Positions 61,715 to 64,000 of a DNA stretch of 64,000 nucleotides are shown one piece after another. The position numbers and the translations under genes are program-made. Source of the DNA: Phenylobacterium sp. (lineage in GTDB: Bacteria > Pseudomonadota > Alphaproteobacteria > Caulobacterales > Caulobacteraceae); NCBI GenBank assembly GCA_018001015.1, contig JAGNIV010000004.1, forward strand, positions 62,001 through 126,000. Reading direction: 5' to 3'. How positions within the stretch are numbered: position 1 is the first letter of the stretch; each line of letters starts with the position of its first letter. The notes under the pieces were generated by a model, which made no database searches, had not been told where the DNA came from, and was given only the letters and a program-made list of their open reading frames with translations.

Positions 61715-62311
61715 GTGGCCAAGGACAAGGTCAAGGAAGTCCCGGCCGGCGAAGCCGTCGAGGGCGAGGACGGCGAAGGCGCTTCGGCCAAGAAGAAGCT
61801 GCCGATGAAGATGATCATCATCGGCGCCGTGGCCGCGGTTCTGGTGCTGGGCGGTGGCGGAACCGCCGCCATGATCTTCCTGAAGCCCAAGCCCGACGAA
61901 GCTCACGGCAAGGCCGACGCCCACGGCAAGGAAAAGAAGAAGGAAAAAAAGGGCGAGAAGGGCGCGGAGGTTAAGACCATCGGCACCGTCGCCGAGGGGC
62001 CGGAGGGCGTCCTGTTCTACACCATGCCCAATGTCGTGGTGAACATGCAGACGGCCGACGGTCGCGCCACCTTCCTGAAGCTAAAGCTCACCCTGGAAGT
62101 CCCCGACCAGGAGACAGTGGACTTGCTGGAGCCCAACATGCCGAGGCTCCAGGACATGTTCCAGACCTTCCTGCGCGAGCTGCGCCCCGAAGATCTGCAG
62201 GGCAGCCAGGGGTCCTACCAGCTGCGGATGGAGATCCTGCGGCGGGTAAACCTTGTGATCGCCCCGTCAAAAGTAAATGCCGTCCTCATTGAGGAGATGT
62301 TGATCAACTAG
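61715..62311 (+). CDS. fliL: flagellar basal body-associated protein FliL
   Basis: Inner-membrane protein around the stators, 198 residues from GTG 61715 with AAGGAG eight bases upstream. A short cytosolic tail, one helix (about residues 31-50, MIIIGAVAAVLVLGGGG), a Lys-rich linker (GKEKKKEKKGEKG) and a periplasmic domain ending in the family motif NAVLIEEMLIN. First gene of fliL-fliM-DUF6468. Confidence 0.94.
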   Translation: MAKDKVKEVPAGEAVEGEDGEGASAKKKLPMKMIIIGAVAAVLVLGGGGTAAMIFLKPKPDEAHGKADAHGKEKKKEKKGEKGAEVKTIGTVAEGPEGVLFYTMPNVVVNMQTADGRATFLKLKLTLEVPDQETVDLLEPNMPRLQDMFQTFLRELRPEDLQGSQGSYQLRMEILRRVNLVIAPSKVNAVLIEEMLIN

Positions 62312-62336
62312 GGCCTATCCCTGGTCGACGTATCCC

Positions 62337-63404
62337 ATGGACGAAGAACTCGAAAACCAGAACGCCGCCGAGGGCGAGGATTGGGCTGACACGGAGCAAT
62401 CCGGCGACAGCATGATCGGCTCTGAGCGCATCCTCAATCAGGATGAGATCGACAGCCTGCTGGGCTTCGATCTCTCCGATGAGGAGGCGGCTGAGCGCTC
62501 GGGCATTCGCGCGATCATCAACTCGGCGCTCGTCTCGTACGAACGCCTGCCGATGCTGGAAATCGTCTTCGACCGCCTGGTGCGGTACATGACGACCAGC
62601 CTGCGGAACTTCACCTCCGACAACGTCGAGGTCAGTCTCGACAACATCTCCTCGATCCGGTTCGGCGACTATCTGAATTCGATCCCCCTGCCGGCCATCC
62701 TGTCGGTGTTCAAGGCGGAGGAGTTGGAGAACTACGGTCTGCTGACCGTCGACTCCAACCTGATCTATTCCATCGTCGACGTGCTGCTGGGCGGACGTCG
62801 CGGCACCGCGGCCATGCGCATCGAGGGCCGCCCCTACACCACCATCGAACGCGTGCTCGTGCAGCGGATGGTCGAGGTGGTGCTGGCCGACGCCAAACTC
62901 GCCTTCGAGCCCCTGACCCCGGTGACCTTCACCCTGGACCGCCTGGAGACCAACCCGCGTTTCGCCGCCATCGCCCGACCGCCGAACGCCGCGATCCTGG
63001 TCAAGCTGCGGGTGGACATGGAAGATCGCGGCGGCCGCATCGAACTGCTGCTGCCCTACGCCACTCTCGAACCGATCCGGAAGATGCTGCTGCAGCAGTT
63101 CATGGGTGAGAAGTTCGGCCGCGACAACATCTGGGAAGGCCACTTGGCCACCGAGCTCTGGACCACCCAGATGGAAGTCCGAGCCGTCCTGGATGAGCAG
63201 CAGATCAGCCTGAAAGAGGTGCTGAACCTCGAGGTCGGCCAGACCATCATGCTCAACGCCACCCCCGACAGCCTTATCGAGCTGCGGGCCGGAACCATCC
63301 CACTCACCCGGGGCCGCATGGGCCGCCGCAATCATCACATCGCCGTTCGTGTGGAGGCGCCGCTGACGCCCCACGCGCGGCGCGCCATTCAGAGTCTGAA
63401 ATGA
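62337..63404 (+). CDS. fliM: flagellar motor switch protein FliM
   Basis: C-ring switch subunit, 355 residues. The CheY-binding motif LNQDEIDSLLGF starts around residue 33, after an acidic extension (1-30), longer than in enterobacteria; no ribosome site distinguishes the internal ATG at 62412. The middle domain (LPMLEIVFDRLVRYMTTSLRN) and the C-terminal FliN-like domain (EVLNLEVGQTIMLN, then RRNHHIAVRVE) are intact. 25 bases after fliL; the ATG of the next gene overlaps its stop. Confidence 0.95.
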   Translation: MDEELENQNAAEGEDWADTEQSGDSMIGSERILNQDEIDSLLGFDLSDEEAAERSGIRAIINSALVSYERLPMLEIVFDRLVRYMTTSLRNFTSDNVEVSLDNISSIRFGDYLNSIPLPAILSVFKAEELENYGLLTVDSNLIYSIVDVLLGGRRGTAAMRIEGRPYTTIERVLVQRMVEVVLADAKLAFEPLTPVTFTLDRLETNPRFAAIARPPNAAILVKLRVDMEDRGGRIELLLPYATLEPIRKMLLQQFMGEKFGRDNIWEGHLATELWTTQMEVRAVLDEQQISLKEVLNLEVGQTIMLNATPDSLIELRAGTIPLTRGRMGRRNHHIAVRVEAPLTPHARRAIQSLK

Positions 63405-64000
63405 GCCTGATCGCCCTTGGGATGAACCTGATGCTTGCTGGCCTGCTGGCCGCCGCCCTGATGATGGGCTTCCGCCTCAACGGTCGGCTCAAGCACCTGC
63501 GCGACAGCCATGATGGCTTCGCCAAGGCCGTGGCCGAGCTGGACGTCGCCGCCGCCCGCGCCGAGCAGGGCCTCGCCGACCTGCGCGCGGCCACCGATGA
63601 AGCCACCGACGCCCTGGCCGACCGCATCGAGAAGGCGCGCGCCCTGACCGCCAAACTGGACCGCCAACTGCAGGGCGCGCCCGCCGCAGCCCCGACCCAT
63701 TCCGACCGCGCCGAACGCATGGATCGTTCTGAGCGCATGGACCGGGCCGAGCGCATGGCGCGGGCCGAGCGCGGCGCGCCGATCCCCTTCCGCCGCGAGG
63801 TGGTCGAGGTGGATGAGGAGGACGTGGCGCGCGTCACACATCGCCTGGGCGCCCTGCTGTCGGCGGCCCGTGAGCCCCGCATCCGTCCGGAACCCGAGCG
63901 GTTCGCCCGTCCCGATATCGCCCCCACGCGCCAACGTCCCCGCTTTGAAGACGACCTGTTCGACGGCCCCACCGATCGCGTGGCCGCCGGTGGAGCCCGC
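63401..64000 (+). CDS. DUF6468-like flagellar-locus protein (3' truncated by window)
   Basis: Open frame of 200 codons running past the window end, started at ATG 63401 (ATGA overlap with fliM). An N-terminal membrane helix (about 5-24), a coiled coil (about 35-90), then four tandem six-residue repeats of DRAERM type (residues 101-124; DRAERM, DRSERM, DRAERM, ARAERG) and a charged tail. This is the gene that follows fliM in Caulobacterales; its role is not established. Confidence 0.8.
   Translation, partial: MSLIALGMNLMLAGLLAAALMMGFRLNGRLKHLRDSHDGFAKAVAELDVAAARAEQGLADLRAATDEATDALADRIEKARALTAKLDRQLQGAPAAAPTHSDRAERMDRSERMDRAERMARAERGAPIPFRREVVEVDEEDVARVTHRLGALLSAAREPRIRPEPERFARPDIAPTRQRPRFEDDLFDGPTDRVAAGGAR

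Noticed and set aside
63701-63772. CRISPR-like or minisatellite array
   Set aside because: Four 18-base units without spacers, in frame and translated; they are protein repeats.

Overview
The window is high-GC (close to 70% over most of its length, by eye) chromosomal DNA from an alphaproteobacterium of the order Caulobacterales, most like Phenylobacterium or Caulobacter. The reasons are the flgF-flgG-flgA-flgH operon facing fliL-fliM with a DUF6468-like gene after fliM, the GTG start of fliL, a near-perfect sigma54 promoter before flgF, TTAAC motifs resembling CtrA half-sites between the two flagellar operons, and the many acyl-CoA enzymes, GPH-type transporters and GNAT genes. I see no rRNA, tRNA, CRISPR array, transposase or prophage.

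Layout. 0-4 kb: the 3' end of a HAD phosphatase, hflK-hflC, and a divergent Mrp/ApbC ATPase. 4-10.2 kb: four tandem paralogous GPH-family sugar/cation symporters on the minus strand. 10.2-18.7 kb: an SDR, a MASE1 hybrid histidine kinase, a three-gene DevBAC/MacB-like ABC exporter and a secreted S46 dipeptidyl-peptidase. 18.7-20.7 kb: an accessory island holding a palindromic repeat, a two-fold-repeat protein and a translationally coupled upstream partner, with composition unlike the flanks. 20.7-34.8 kb: cysK, a dienoyl-CoA reductase-like SDR, a VapBC-type pair, two GSTs, several GNATs, a limonene-epoxide-hydrolase-fold enzyme, a second hybrid kinase, an alpha/beta hydrolase broken by an amber codon, ohr-ohrR, and a NupC transporter. 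34.8-42.6 kb: a fatty-acid/CoA block (LLM monooxygenase, thioesterase, thiolase, acyl-CoA dehydrogenase), DUF3253, a Fe-S-type UDG-like protein, a lipoprotein lysophospholipase and leucine dehydrogenase. 42.6-54.3 kb: transporters, a transglutaminase with a 48-residue protein behind it, a class A PBP, TetR plus MFS, a CoxE-like VWA protein, a serine-recombinase-fold protein without its catalytic residues, and a histone-deacetylase-like amidohydrolase. 54.3-57.4 kb: xseB-ispA-dxs (isoprenoid precursors). 57.4-64 kb: two paralogous small secreted proteins and the flagellar block.

Genes are packed tightly. Many neighbours overlap by ATGA, GTGA or TGATG, and two convergent pairs share one CTAG as both stop codons. 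Three different kinds of long inverted repeat lie between genes. The best candidates for something undescribed are the coupled pair at 18.9-20.5 kb, the non-catalytic recombinase-fold regulator at 52.1 kb, and the three inverted-repeat elements.
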